From an uncultured Alistipes sp. (GTDB lineage: Bacteria; Bacteroidota; Bacteroidia; Bacteroidales; Rikenellaceae), in contig USBO01000030.1 of NCBI GenBank assembly GCA_900552955.1, positions 1 to 15,613 of the forward strand: DNA of 15,613 nucleotides, in the 5' to 3' direction. Position 1 is the stretch's first letter, and each line of letters starts with the position of its first letter. The notes under the pieces are model-generated. The model was not told where the DNA came from. It did no database searches and worked only from the letters and a program-made list of their open reading frames with translations. The position numbers were made by a program, and so were the translations under genes. Of this stretch, positions 7,092 through 14,578 are shown piece after piece.

Positions 7092-7532
7092 TCAGCGCAG
7101 GATGCGGATCGTCGAACGCACGACGCCCCAGACGGTGAAGGGGTCGTCCTCGCCCACGACGATCGGTTCAAACCGTTCGTTGGCCGGCATCAGCACGACG
7201 CGCTCCCGTTCGATGCGGATGCGCTTGAGCGTGAACTCGCCGTCGAGCCAGCAGACCGCCACGTCGCCGTCGGCGGGACGCAGCGACTTGTCGACTACGA
7301 CCAGACTGCCGTCGAGAATGCATTCGTCCTGCATGCTGTCGCCGTCGACGCGCACGAGGAACGTGGCCGGCGGGTTGCGGATGAGCAGCCGGTTCAGGTC
7401 GATGCTCTGTTCGATGAAGTCGTCGGCCGGCGAGGGAAAACCGGCCTTGACGCCGGCGCCGGCCAGCGGTACGGCGGTGTGGTCGTCCGTGTCGGGGTGG
7501 AGAAAGGTGAGGCGCAGGGAGTCGTCGGACAT
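7092..7532 (-). CDS. umuD: UmuD-type S24 peptidase, accessory subunit of DNA polymerase V
   Basis: The protein has 146 residues and is the self-cleaving partner of UmuC. After an N-terminal arm, the cleavage site is A30-G31 in VKAGFPSPADDF, equivalent to Cys24-Gly25 of E. coli UmuD. The catalytic dyad is S66 in GDSM and K103 in FTLKRI, each shifted by six residues from E. coli S60 and K97. The IDLNRLLI and DGEFTLK stretches are almost identical to E. coli. The stop codon is followed by one base and then the umuC ATG. RecA-dependent cleavage is known for the family. Upstream of the start I could not find a clear -7/-33 promoter or a recognisable LexA operator, so damage control is inferred only from the family. 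Confidence 0.95.
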   Translation of the reverse strand: MSDDSLRLTFLHPDTDDHTAVPLAGAGVKAGFPSPADDFIEQSIDLNRLLIRNPPATFLVRVDGDSMQDECILDGSLVVVDKSLRPADGDVAVCWLDGEFTLKRIRIERERVVLMPANERFEPIVVGEDDPFTVWGVVRSTIRILR

Positions 7533-7633
7533 GGTGTCGGTGTTTTAGGTGCGGCAGCGCAAAAAACATTCCCAAAACGGCGTCCGGCCGCCGGATTCCG
7601 ATGGGCGGACGGTGCGGTTCGGCCGAAAAACCG

Positions 7634-7641
7634 TATCTTTG
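7634..7641 (+). promoter_or_regulatory. -7 box of the flavin reductase-like gene
   Basis: TATCTTTG matches TAnnTTTG and lies 35 nt before the ATG at 7677. No good -33 box is present at the expected distance (GGTG at 7611-7614), so the promoter may be weak or activator-dependent. Confidence 0.55.
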
Positions 7642-7676
7642 CCCTGCGCCGGCTCACATGCGGCGCCCGACGAACG

Positions 7677-8273
7677 ATGAAGGAGAGCTGGAAGCCCGGC
7701 ACGATGATCTATCCGCTGCCGGCCGTGCTGGTGGGATGCGGCGATGCGCCCGGGAACTGGAACGTACTGACCGTGGCGTGGACGGGCACGGTCTGTACCG
7801 ACCCGCCGATGTGTTACGTCTCGGTGCGGCCCGAGCGCCACTCCCATGCGCTGCTCACGCGCACGGGCGAGTTCACGATCAACCTCGCCACGGCCGGCAT
7901 GGCGCGCGCCGTCGACTGGTGCGGCGTGCGCTCGGGCCGCGACTACGACAAGTTCCGCGAGACGGGGCTCACGCCGCAGCGCGGGGCAGTCGTCGCAGCC
8001 CCGGTGCTGGAGGAGTCGCCCGTGGCCGTCGAGTGCCGCGTGCGGCAGGTGCTGCCGCTCGGTTCGCACGACATGTTTCTGGCCGAGGTGGTCAATGTGC
8101 TCATCGACGACCGCTTCCTCGATCCCGCCACGGGGCGGTTCGATCTGGAGCGCGCGGGGCTCTTGGCCTACTCGCACGGCGAATATTTCCGGCTGGGCGA
8201 GCTCATCGGCCATTTCGGCTGGTCGGTGCGGCGCCGCCGGACGATCGACCGCGAACGAAAAGACCGTCGCTGA
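7677..8273 (+). CDS. Flavin reductase-like protein (FMN-binding split barrel)
   Basis: The protein has 198 residues. It resembles the small flavoproteins of the flavin reductase-like family that bind FMN in a split-barrel fold, with residues 27-44 (NWNVLTVAWTGTVCTDPP) matching the N-terminal FMN-contact region, followed by YVSVRPERHSH and an EFTINL strand. The C-terminal part contains YFRLGELIG, another common family feature. Such enzymes reduce flavins or use bound FMN for electron transfer; the partner here is not evident. The ATG at 7677 was chosen because it follows the -7 box by 35 nt and starts the family N-terminus. The last twenty residues are strongly basic. It is transcribed divergently from umuD across a 144-nt spacer and has no operon partner. 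The stop codon is inside the loop of the terminator hairpin. Confidence 0.85.
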   Translation: MKESWKPGTMIYPLPAVLVGCGDAPGNWNVLTVAWTGTVCTDPPMCYVSVRPERHSHALLTRTGEFTINLATAGMARAVDWCGVRSGRDYDKFRETGLTPQRGAVVAAPVLEESPVAVECRVRQVLPLGSHDMFLAEVVNVLIDDRFLDPATGRFDLERAGLLAYSHGEYFRLGELIGHFGWSVRRRRTIDRERKDRR

Positions 8274-8291
8274 ACGACGGTCTTTCGTTTT
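8259..8291 (+). terminator. Bidirectional terminator between flavin reductase gene and cydB
   Basis: A perfect 11-bp stem (AAAGACCGTCG 8259-8269 with CGACGGTCTTT 8275-8285) encloses a 5-nt loop that contains the TGA stop of the upstream gene (8271-8273). T-rich sequence follows on the plus strand (TTTCGTTTT), and on the minus strand the stem is followed by a T-run as well. It lies 20-50 nt past the cydB stop and can serve both convergent transcripts. Confidence 0.85.
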
Positions 8292-8310
8292 CGACGGACG
8301 TTTTCCCGAA

Positions 8311-9456
8311 TCAATAACTCTGTTCCTGCCCCTCGTCCGCACGCTCTGCGAGCGGGCGGGTCAGCGCCCGCCATGCGTACCAGATGTAGGCCACGACGAA
8401 GGGGATCAGCAGCGAGACGACGCTCATCGCCTTGAGCGTAAAGAGACTCGACGAGCTGTTGGTGATCGCCAGCGACGACTGCATATCCGTCAGCGACGGG
8501 TAGTAGCAGGTGTCGTTCCACCCCGCGATGAGCAGCAGCGCCAGCACCGCGAGGATCGTTCCCGCGCCGCTGAACCAGATGGCCCGCCGGCTGCCGCTGC
8601 GCCAGCCGCTCCAGATGCCTGCGAGCACCCCTGCGACCCCCGCCAGCAGCACCGCCGCGACGATGGGCATCGCCAGCAGATTGTGGAAGTATTTGTAGGG
8701 TTCGAGGCTCACCGCGCCCGTGGCGGGGTCGATCGTCCGGCCGTCGGAGCAGAGCAGCCAGCCGAAGAAGGCGAGAAAGGCGGTCAGGAAGAGCAGCGCA
8801 TAGCCGCCCGAGAGCCGTTGTGCGCGCCGGCGCATCGGCTCGTCGGCGAAGTTGTTGAGGAAGAAGTGGAGCGCCAGCACCCGCGAAAGGGCGAAGACGG
8901 CCGCGCCTAAGAGCAGGTTGCGCGGGTCGGCCAATGCTTCGAGTCCGTGCCACGGTGTCGCCCATTGCGAGATGGAGGTGTTGCCGCCCAGGTCGGCGAT
9001 GTTCATGCGGTCGACGGTGAACTCCGCGCCGGTGAAGAACGTCCCCACGGCCACGCCCAGCAGCAGCGGCCCCGCCACGCCGTTGAGCATCAGGAAGGCT
9101 TCGTAGGTGCGCAGCCCGAGCACGTTGGCCGGTTTGCGGCGGTACTCGTAGGAGACGGCCTGCACCACGAAGACCAGCAGGATGGCCGTCCAGACGTAGA
9201 AGGCGCCGCCGAACGACGTCGAGTAGAAGAGCGGGAAGGAGGCGAAGAAGGCGCCGCCGAAGGTGACGAGCGTCGTGAAGGTGAGCTCCCATTTGCGGCC
9301 GAGGACATCGGCGATCCGATCGCGCTCGGCTTCGGTGCGGCCCATGACGTAGAGCAGCCCCTGGCCGCCCTGCACGAAGAGCAGGAAGACCAGCAGCGCA
9401 CCCAGCAGGGAGATGATGAACCACCAGTAGTGTTGCAGCAGTGAAAGTGTGTCCAT
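8311..9456 (-). CDS. cydB: Cytochrome bd ubiquinol oxidase subunit II
   Basis: The protein has 381 residues, normal for the family. It forms the second membrane subunit of the quinol oxidase that reduces oxygen to water at high affinity. It starts six nt after cydA. The first helix (residues about 11-31) ends in FVQGGQGLL, and YEYRRKPANVLG and a NGVAGPLLLGVAVG helix follow, as in Bacteroidetes CydB proteins. Several further hydrophobic helices run to the end, with PFVVAYIWYAWRAL as the last. The final residues are hydrophilic. In gut Bacteroidales this oxidase is known to consume traces of oxygen. Confidence 0.95.
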   Translation of the reverse strand: MDTLSLLQHYWWFIISLLGALLVFLLFVQGGQGLLYVMGRTEAERDRIADVLGRKWELTFTTLVTFGGAFFASFPLFYSTSFGGAFYVWTAILLVFVVQAVSYEYRRKPANVLGLRTYEAFLMLNGVAGPLLLGVAVGTFFTGAEFTVDRMNIADLGGNTSISQWATPWHGLEALADPRNLLLGAAVFALSRVLALHFFLNNFADEPMRRRAQRLSGGYALLFLTAFLAFFGWLLCSDGRTIDPATGAVSLEPYKYFHNLLAMPIVAAVLLAGVAGVLAGIWSGWRSGSRRAIWFSGAGTILAVLALLLIAGWNDTCYYPSLTDMQSSLAITNSSSSLFTLKAMSVVSLLIPFVVAYIWYAWRALTRPLAERADEGQEQSY

Positions 9457-9462
9457 AGCGGG

Positions 9463-11025
9463 TTATTCTTTAGGTCCGATCTCGATCTGACGCAGCATGA
9501 TGGCCACCTCGGCCACCAGCAGCACCGTGAAGAGTGCGAGGAAGATGAAGAATGTGACGGCCACGGGAGTGGCGGCGATGTGCGAGCCCGAGACGCAGGT
9601 CGGCAGCAGGTTCTGGATCGTCCACGGCTGACGTCCCACCTCGGCCACGATCCAGCCCGCCTGCGAGGCGAGGTAGGCCAGCGGCACGGAGAGGATCATC
9701 GTCCACAGGAGCCATCGTTTGCCGGCGAGACGGTCGCGGCGGTTGAGCCACCACACCGCGGCGCAGAGCAGGATGAAGAGGGTGCCGGCGCCGACCATCA
9801 CGCGGAACGCATAGAAGACCAGCGGCACGTCGGGCACCGTCTCCTGCGGCGAGCGGAGGTAGCCGTAGCCGAAATAGGCGTAGTAGTCGCGCAGGAAGGC
9901 CGCGCCCTCGGGCGTCGAGCCGTCGAAAAGCGCCTCCGCCTCCTTCATCGCAGCGGTGTCGCCCCGCTTGCGCGCTTCGTGGTAGCGGCCGAGCTCCTCG
10001 ATGGCACGGCGTCCGCGTGCCATCTTCTCGGCCGTGGACATGATGCCGTGCTTCTCGTTGCCGTCGACCAGATCGTAAATACCCGGCACGAAGGCGTCGG
10101 CCGAGCGGAAGCTCATCAGCGACAACATTTTGGGGATTTTGATGCTGAAATAGAACGGATCGCCGTTCAAGGGCCGTTCGGCTTCGGGCCGCAGCATGCC
10201 GACCACCGTGAGCGGAGCGCCCTCCTCGCCGCGGTAAAGGGCCTCCATGGCGGCCAGCTTCATCGGCTGCACGCGCGCCACGATGGCACCCGAGCGGTCG
10301 CCCGAGAAGGCGGCCACCAGGGCGAAGATCAGTCCGAAGGCCGAGGCCAGCGCGATGCTGCTGCGGGCCATGCGGCGGTGGCGTCCGCGCAGCAGGTACC
10401 ACGCGCTCACGCCCATGACGAAGAGTGCGGCCAGCAGGAACGACGAGGTGACCGTGTGCGAGAACTTGTTGATCGCCACGGGCGAGAGGAGCACGTCCCA
10501 GAATGAATTCATCTCGTTGCGCACCGTGGCGATGTTGAACGAGCATCCGACGGGGTACTGCATCCACGCGTTGGCCACCAGAATCCACAGCGCCGAGAGA
10601 TTGGCGCCGATGGCCGTGAGCCACGTGGCCGAGAGGTGGAAGCCGCGGCTCACGCGATCCCAGCCGAAGAACATCACCGCCACGAAGGTCGCTTCGAGGA
10701 AGAAGGCCATGATCCCCTCGATGGCCAGCGGCGCGCCGAAGATGTCGCCCACGAAGTTGGAGTAGTTCGACCAGTTGGTGCCGAACTCGAATTCGAGGAT
10801 CAGTCCCGTGGCCACGCCGATGGCGAAGTTGATGCCGAACAGACGCATCCAGAACTGCGTCGTGCTGCGCCAGAAGGGGTCGCCCGTGCGGTAGTAGCGG
10901 GTCTCCATCAGCGCGCACAACACGCTCAGGCCGAGCGTCAGCGGGACGAAAATCCAATGGTAGATGGCCGTCAGGGCGAACTGCGCCCGCGACCACTCCA
11001 CGCTTTGTAGCATTTCCGAAACCAT
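9463..11025 (-). CDS. cydA: Cytochrome bd ubiquinol oxidase subunit I
   Basis: The protein has 520 residues and is the heme-carrying, quinol-oxidising subunit. The visible ligands are H23 (heme b595 position, in IYHWIFVPLT) and H190 (heme b558, in NKFSHTVTSS), with E103 and E111 in AIEGIMAFFLEAT as the conserved carboxylates near the diheme site. The Q-loop region precedes GRQPW (EVGRQPWTIQNLLPT), which is a family signature, and the Met ligand candidate is in FYAFRVMVGAG. The Q-loop stretch has a charged insert (KMARGRRAIEELGRYHEARK) common in Bacteroidetes forms. The gene starts 16 nt after the DUF4492 gene and is followed closely by cydB, so all three form one operon. Confidence 0.97.
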   Translation of the reverse strand: MVSEMLQSVEWSRAQFALTAIYHWIFVPLTLGLSVLCALMETRYYRTGDPFWRSTTQFWMRLFGINFAIGVATGLILEFEFGTNWSNYSNFVGDIFGAPLAIEGIMAFFLEATFVAVMFFGWDRVSRGFHLSATWLTAIGANLSALWILVANAWMQYPVGCSFNIATVRNEMNSFWDVLLSPVAINKFSHTVTSSFLLAALFVMGVSAWYLLRGRHRRMARSSIALASAFGLIFALVAAFSGDRSGAIVARVQPMKLAAMEALYRGEEGAPLTVVGMLRPEAERPLNGDPFYFSIKIPKMLSLMSFRSADAFVPGIYDLVDGNEKHGIMSTAEKMARGRRAIEELGRYHEARKRGDTAAMKEAEALFDGSTPEGAAFLRDYYAYFGYGYLRSPQETVPDVPLVFYAFRVMVGAGTLFILLCAAVWWLNRRDRLAGKRWLLWTMILSVPLAYLASQAGWIVAEVGRQPWTIQNLLPTCVSGSHIAATPVAVTFFIFLALFTVLLVAEVAIMLRQIEIGPKE

Positions 11026-11041
11026 ACGCTTTTTGAGTTTT

Positions 11042-11278
11042 CTATTTTGCGTTTACCAATGTTTCGCGCACGATCTCTCCGCGCTGCTCGGCGCTTCGTC
11101 CGCCCAGAGCGTCGGGGAAGAAGAGCAGCCGCAGTACGACGAAGATCAGGAACAGCTTGATGAGGATGATGGCCCACAGCGTGCGGCCGAGCGTCATTTC
11201 GCGGAATCCGTCGTAGTAGAGACGGAAGATGCGGACGGGGAGCGGACGGCGGTCGGGGTCGTTCATCGGTTGCGACAT
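11042..11278 (-). CDS. DUF4492 small membrane protein of the cyd operon
   Basis: The protein has 78 residues if read from the ATG at 11278; an ATG at 11266 is equally possible. The ATG at 11320 is unlikely because it lies upstream of the predicted promoter. A basic patch (VRIFRLYYDGFREMTLGRTLW) precedes one membrane helix (residues about 34-54, AIILIKLFLIFVVLRLLFF). This is the pattern of DUF4492, a small protein encoded directly before cydA in many Bacteroidetes and some epsilonproteobacteria. It is probably an accessory subunit or assembly factor of the oxidase, by analogy to other small cyd-operon proteins; this is inferred. It is the first gene of the operon. Confidence 0.88.
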   Translation of the reverse strand: MSQPMNDPDRRPLPVRIFRLYYDGFREMTLGRTLWAIILIKLFLIFVVLRLLFFPDALGGRSAEQRGEIVRETLVNAK

Positions 11279-11290
11279 ACGGAGTTCAAC

Positions 11291-11321
11291 GAAAGGTAAC
11301 AATTCTTTTCGATCCGACAAA
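11291..11321 (-). promoter_or_regulatory. Promoter of the DUF4492-cydAB operon
   Basis: On the minus strand TTTG (11321 to 11318) is followed after 19 nt by TACCTTTC (11298 to 11291). The -33 box and spacing are perfect and only the last base of the -7 box (C for G) departs from consensus. The predicted start near 11284 leaves a very short leader before either candidate ATG. Confidence 0.75.
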
Positions 11322-11395
11322 ATTTCTGCCGAAAATATGTCGCAGTCGTGCCGCGGCCGCCGGAGCCGGTGCTGGCCGCCCCGGACGGCGCGGGA

Positions 11396-12535
11396 TCACT
11401 CCAGCCGCCGGTAATAATAGAGCTCGTCGGTTTCCGAGAGTTCGGGGTGGAAGATCAGCACGAGGTCGGCCAGCACGCGATCGGGGCGCAGCACGCCCGA
11501 CTCCCAGAAGTCGCTGCCGCCCGCGGCGTTGCGGCGGCGGTTGTTGTCGTAGACGCGTCCCTCGCGCACGGGCGGCGTGCTGGCCAGCCGCGGATTCTGC
11601 CGGCGCAGGTCTTCGAGCGTTTCGCAGCCGCTCGTGTTGAGCCAGAAGTCCGCCTGACGGGTGAGGTAGTAGGCCCGTTCGAAGTCGATGGGCTGTGTCT
11701 GTGCCGCCGTGTTCTCCGCAAAGACGTACTGCGCACCGGCATCCTCGATGAGCCGCACCATGTAGCTGTTGCGCGCCGGCATGAACCATGTGTCGCGGTA
11801 GGGGGTGTTGAGCATCACGCGCGGTCTCTCGGTGCTCTGCCGTGCGACGGCCCGCAGCCGTTCGTAACGTTCGGGAATCGCGGCGAAGCGGCGGATGCCT
11901 TCGTCGCGGCACCCCGCGATCTCGGCCGCAGCGATCAGCCACTCGCTTTTGCCCAGCGGCGACTCCTCGCAATGTTCGCCCATGTAAACGTAGGGAATGC
12001 CCAATTCGCGCAGCTTGCCCGTGAGCCCCGTGTCGGCCCCGCCGATGCCGAAGAGCATCACCAGATCGGGCCGCAGCGCCACGAGCCGTTCGAAGTCGAT
12101 GTTGCTGTCGAAGCCCACGTCGGCGGCCGTCCCGCTGGCCAGACGGCTGCGGACGGTTTTGTTGAGCAGGTATTGCTCGCCGGAGACGCCCACCACGCGG
12201 TCGGCGGCCCCGAGCGCATCGAGCATGGCGACGTAGGAGCCCGACATGCAGACCACGCGCCGCGCCTCGTCGCGCAGCACCTGTCCCTCGAAGCCGGCGG
12301 GCGTCTCGTCGCCGTCGCGGGCGATGAAGAGGCGCTGGGCGGTCACCTCGGTTCCGTACCACGGATTGCGGACGGTCAGCAGCGTGCTGCGGCTGTCGGG
12401 TGCGCCCGTGATCTCGAACCCCGAAGCATAGCGGGGTGTGTAGACCGGCAGCGTGAAGTCGCCGATCGGGCGCGAGGTGCGTTGTGTGCAGGCGGTCATC
12501 AGCAGGCCGCAGAGCAGGGGAAGGAGGCGTCTCAT
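11396..12535 (-). CDS. Periplasmic binding lipoprotein for cobalamin or iron chelate (BtuF/FepB-like)
   Basis: The protein has 379 residues. The ATG at 12535 overlaps the receptor stop (ATGA) and starts a lipoprotein signal, MRRLLPLLCGLLMTAC with C16. The body resembles class III periplasmic binding proteins of iron-siderophore and cobalamin ABC importers: RRVVCMSGSYVAMLDALG, VVGVSGEQYLL, then FDSNIDFERLVALRPDLVML, a strong family signature for the hinge region. A Bacteroidetes-type N-terminal extension (NPWYGTEVTAQRLFIARDG) precedes it. It is the last gene of the uptake operon; no permease or ATPase follows, since the next unit is the cyd operon with its own promoter. The ligand is unproven; cobalamin or an iron chelate are the likely choices by family. 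Confidence 0.85.
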   Translation of the reverse strand: MRRLLPLLCGLLMTACTQRTSRPIGDFTLPVYTPRYASGFEITGAPDSRSTLLTVRNPWYGTEVTAQRLFIARDGDETPAGFEGQVLRDEARRVVCMSGSYVAMLDALGAADRVVGVSGEQYLLNKTVRSRLASGTAADVGFDSNIDFERLVALRPDLVMLFGIGGADTGLTGKLRELGIPYVYMGEHCEESPLGKSEWLIAAAEIAGCRDEGIRRFAAIPERYERLRAVARQSTERPRVMLNTPYRDTWFMPARNSYMVRLIEDAGAQYVFAENTAAQTQPIDFERAYYLTRQADFWLNTSGCETLEDLRRQNPRLASTPPVREGRVYDNNRRRNAAGGSDFWESGVLRPDRVLADLVLIFHPELSETDELYYYRRLE

Positions 12536-14574
12536 CGGTTGCGGGAGCGGAATTTGGGACGGATGTCCAGAAAAAGTTCGTAGTTTAGGCGTGGCATGGG
12601 GCGCGAGAGCACGGTGACGTACTCGACGTTGAAGAGGTTGCGCACCGTTCCTTTGAACGACAGATCGGCCCATCGCAGCGCGATGGAGCGTTCGAGCGAG
12701 AGGTCGTTCATGAAGTAGGGCTCGAGCCGGCCCGTTCGCAGCGACGTGTCGTTGCTCGTGGTGGTGTAGCGTTCGCTGTAGTAGTTCCACTTGTAGACGA
12801 GCGTCCAGCGCCGCCAGCCGAGCGTCGCCGTGGCGGCCGCGGCGTACTCGGGGACGTAGACCAGTTGTTTGCCGTAGGAGGCGTCGGCGTCGTTGACAGG
12901 TTCGCCGTAGTTGATCGAAGGCGTCCATGCGAAACGCGTGTCGAGTCGCAGCCGCCAGTCGCGTGCGAGGCGCACCGAGGCGTCGAGCCGTGTTTCGGCG
13001 CCGTAGCTGTGCACCTTGCGGACGTTGCGTGGCGTCCAGTAGCCGCGCCGCGCCTGCACCCAGAGAATCCAGTCGTCGATATGCGAGTCGAAGAGCGTCG
13101 CTTCGCCCCGCAGCGAGTAGCCCTTCGCCTCGCCGCCCGCGGCGAACGAGACGCCGCCGTCGCAGGTGAATCCGTGTTCGGGACGCAGGTCGGGGTTGCC
13201 GCCCGGCTGGTAGTAGCGGTCGTTGAGCGTCGGGTAGCGGTGATTGCGCGCCACGGAGGCCTTGAAGACCACGTTGCCGCGGCGCGAGACGATCCAGTCG
13301 AAGAAGAGCGCGGGGATCGGCGGCACGGCGCGGCGGTCGTACGATTCGCCGCGCAGGTCGACGGCTATGCCGATGCGCTCGGTCGGCCGCCACTTGGCCG
13401 AGAGGTGGCCCGACAGCTCCGCGCGCCAGCGGTCGTAGACGTCGCCCTCGTGGTAGGGGCTCTTGTCGCTGCAATCGACCATGGGGACGTGGAGCGCGAG
13501 GCTCGCCTTGAAGAGCCACCGCCGGCCGATGTAGTATTCGGCCTCGAACTGTCCGTAGGGGGTGTGGAGGTAGCTGCGGCTCAGCGTCAGGTCGCTCTGC
13601 GCCCCCTGCGCATTGCGCTGGATGAAATCGTAGGCCGAGGCGGTGTAGGCATAGCCGAGCTTCGCTCCCAGTTTGAGCCGGTCGCGCAGCCGCTCCCACG
13701 ACGCCACGGCGCGCAGCGTCCGTTCGCGCTGTTCGTTGAGGATCGACACGTCGTCGCGGTAGTCGGTCGAGAGGAACGGCAGGCCGCGTTTCGAATCGAG
13801 ATACCATGCCGCGAGGCCGTAACGGGTGCCGTCGCCGCGGTCGCAATGGAGTTCCTGCAGCAGATGCAGGTCGCGGAAGTAGCCGCTGCGGTTGCGTTCG
13901 ACGGGGTGGTAGGTGTCGACCACCGCGCCGTCGGGGCCGTAGACGAGCTCCATCTTGTCGCGGTTGGTGTAGCGGAAGTCATTGTCCGAGGTGGAGTAGA
14001 CCGCGCGCGTCGAGGCGCTCCACCGCTCGCCGCCGTAGCTCACGCGCAGGTATTGGGCGAAAGTCGAAAACGACCCGATGCCCTGCACATACTGCGTCGT
14101 CCAGCCCCGTTCGGCGGAGGGGCGGGTGGCCAGCACGACGGCGCCGCCCAGCGCGCCGCCCGTGACGCCGATCGACGAGGCGCCGTGCAGCAGCGTCGCC
14201 GCGTCGATGAAGAACGAGGGGATCATCGAGAAGTCGACCGTCCCGAGCATCGGCGAGTTGAGCCGCATGCCGTTCCACGTCACCTGCGTGTGCGAGGGCG
14301 ACGTGCCGCGGAACTCGGCCGTCGAGAGCGTGGCGCGGCCGTAGCTCTTGATAAAGAGGTTGGCGCTCTGCGCGAGCACATCGGCCATCGAGAGCGAGAT
14401 ATTGTCGCGCAGCACCGCCGAGTCGAGCTGCGTGCGCTGCACGCCGATCTCCTTCATCGTGCGGCGGGTCACCACCGGCACCTCCTCGATGGCCAGCGAC
14501 CACGCGGGCCGCTCCTGCTGCGCGGCGGCGGGCAGCGGCAGGGCGAGCAGGAGCAGGAGGGGCAGGCGGCGCAT
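12532..14574 (-). CDS. TonB-dependent receptor, BtuB-like size and layout
   Basis: The protein has 680 residues, complete. Residues 1-18 form a signal peptide ending AAA before Q19. EEVPVVTRR (residues 30-38) is a plausible TonB box. The plug follows (about 45-155) with SMADVLAQ, FRGTSPSHTQVTWNGMRLNSP and TGGALGGAVVLATR, and the barrel runs from about 160 to the end, with NPDLRPEHG and a late VRNLFNVEYV. It lacks the carboxypeptidase-like N-terminal domain found in SusC-type receptors, which argues against glycan uptake and for a small chelate ligand. The final residues (KFRSRNR) are basic rather than aromatic, which is less usual. It begins four nt after the surface-protein stop and overlaps the binding-protein start by four bases, so the three form a coupled operon. 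Confidence 0.93.
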   Translation of the reverse strand: MRRLPLLLLLALPLPAAAQQERPAWSLAIEEVPVVTRRTMKEIGVQRTQLDSAVLRDNISLSMADVLAQSANLFIKSYGRATLSTAEFRGTSPSHTQVTWNGMRLNSPMLGTVDFSMIPSFFIDAATLLHGASSIGVTGGALGGAVVLATRPSAERGWTTQYVQGIGSFSTFAQYLRVSYGGERWSASTRAVYSTSDNDFRYTNRDKMELVYGPDGAVVDTYHPVERNRSGYFRDLHLLQELHCDRGDGTRYGLAAWYLDSKRGLPFLSTDYRDDVSILNEQRERTLRAVASWERLRDRLKLGAKLGYAYTASAYDFIQRNAQGAQSDLTLSRSYLHTPYGQFEAEYYIGRRWLFKASLALHVPMVDCSDKSPYHEGDVYDRWRAELSGHLSAKWRPTERIGIAVDLRGESYDRRAVPPIPALFFDWIVSRRGNVVFKASVARNHRYPTLNDRYYQPGGNPDLRPEHGFTCDGGVSFAAGGEAKGYSLRGEATLFDSHIDDWILWVQARRGYWTPRNVRKVHSYGAETRLDASVRLARDWRLRLDTRFAWTPSINYGEPVNDADASYGKQLVYVPEYAAAATATLGWRRWTLVYKWNYYSERYTTTSNDTSLRTGRLEPYFMNDLSLERSIALRWADLSFKGTVRNLFNVEYVTVLSRPMPRLNYELFLDIRPKFRSRNR

Positions 14575-14578
14575 GGGG

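Noticed and set aside
12536..13846. Upstream extension of the binding-protein frame
   Set aside because: It overlaps the receptor gene in another frame and is arginine-rich. The lipoprotein signal at 12535 and the ATGA overlap fix the start.
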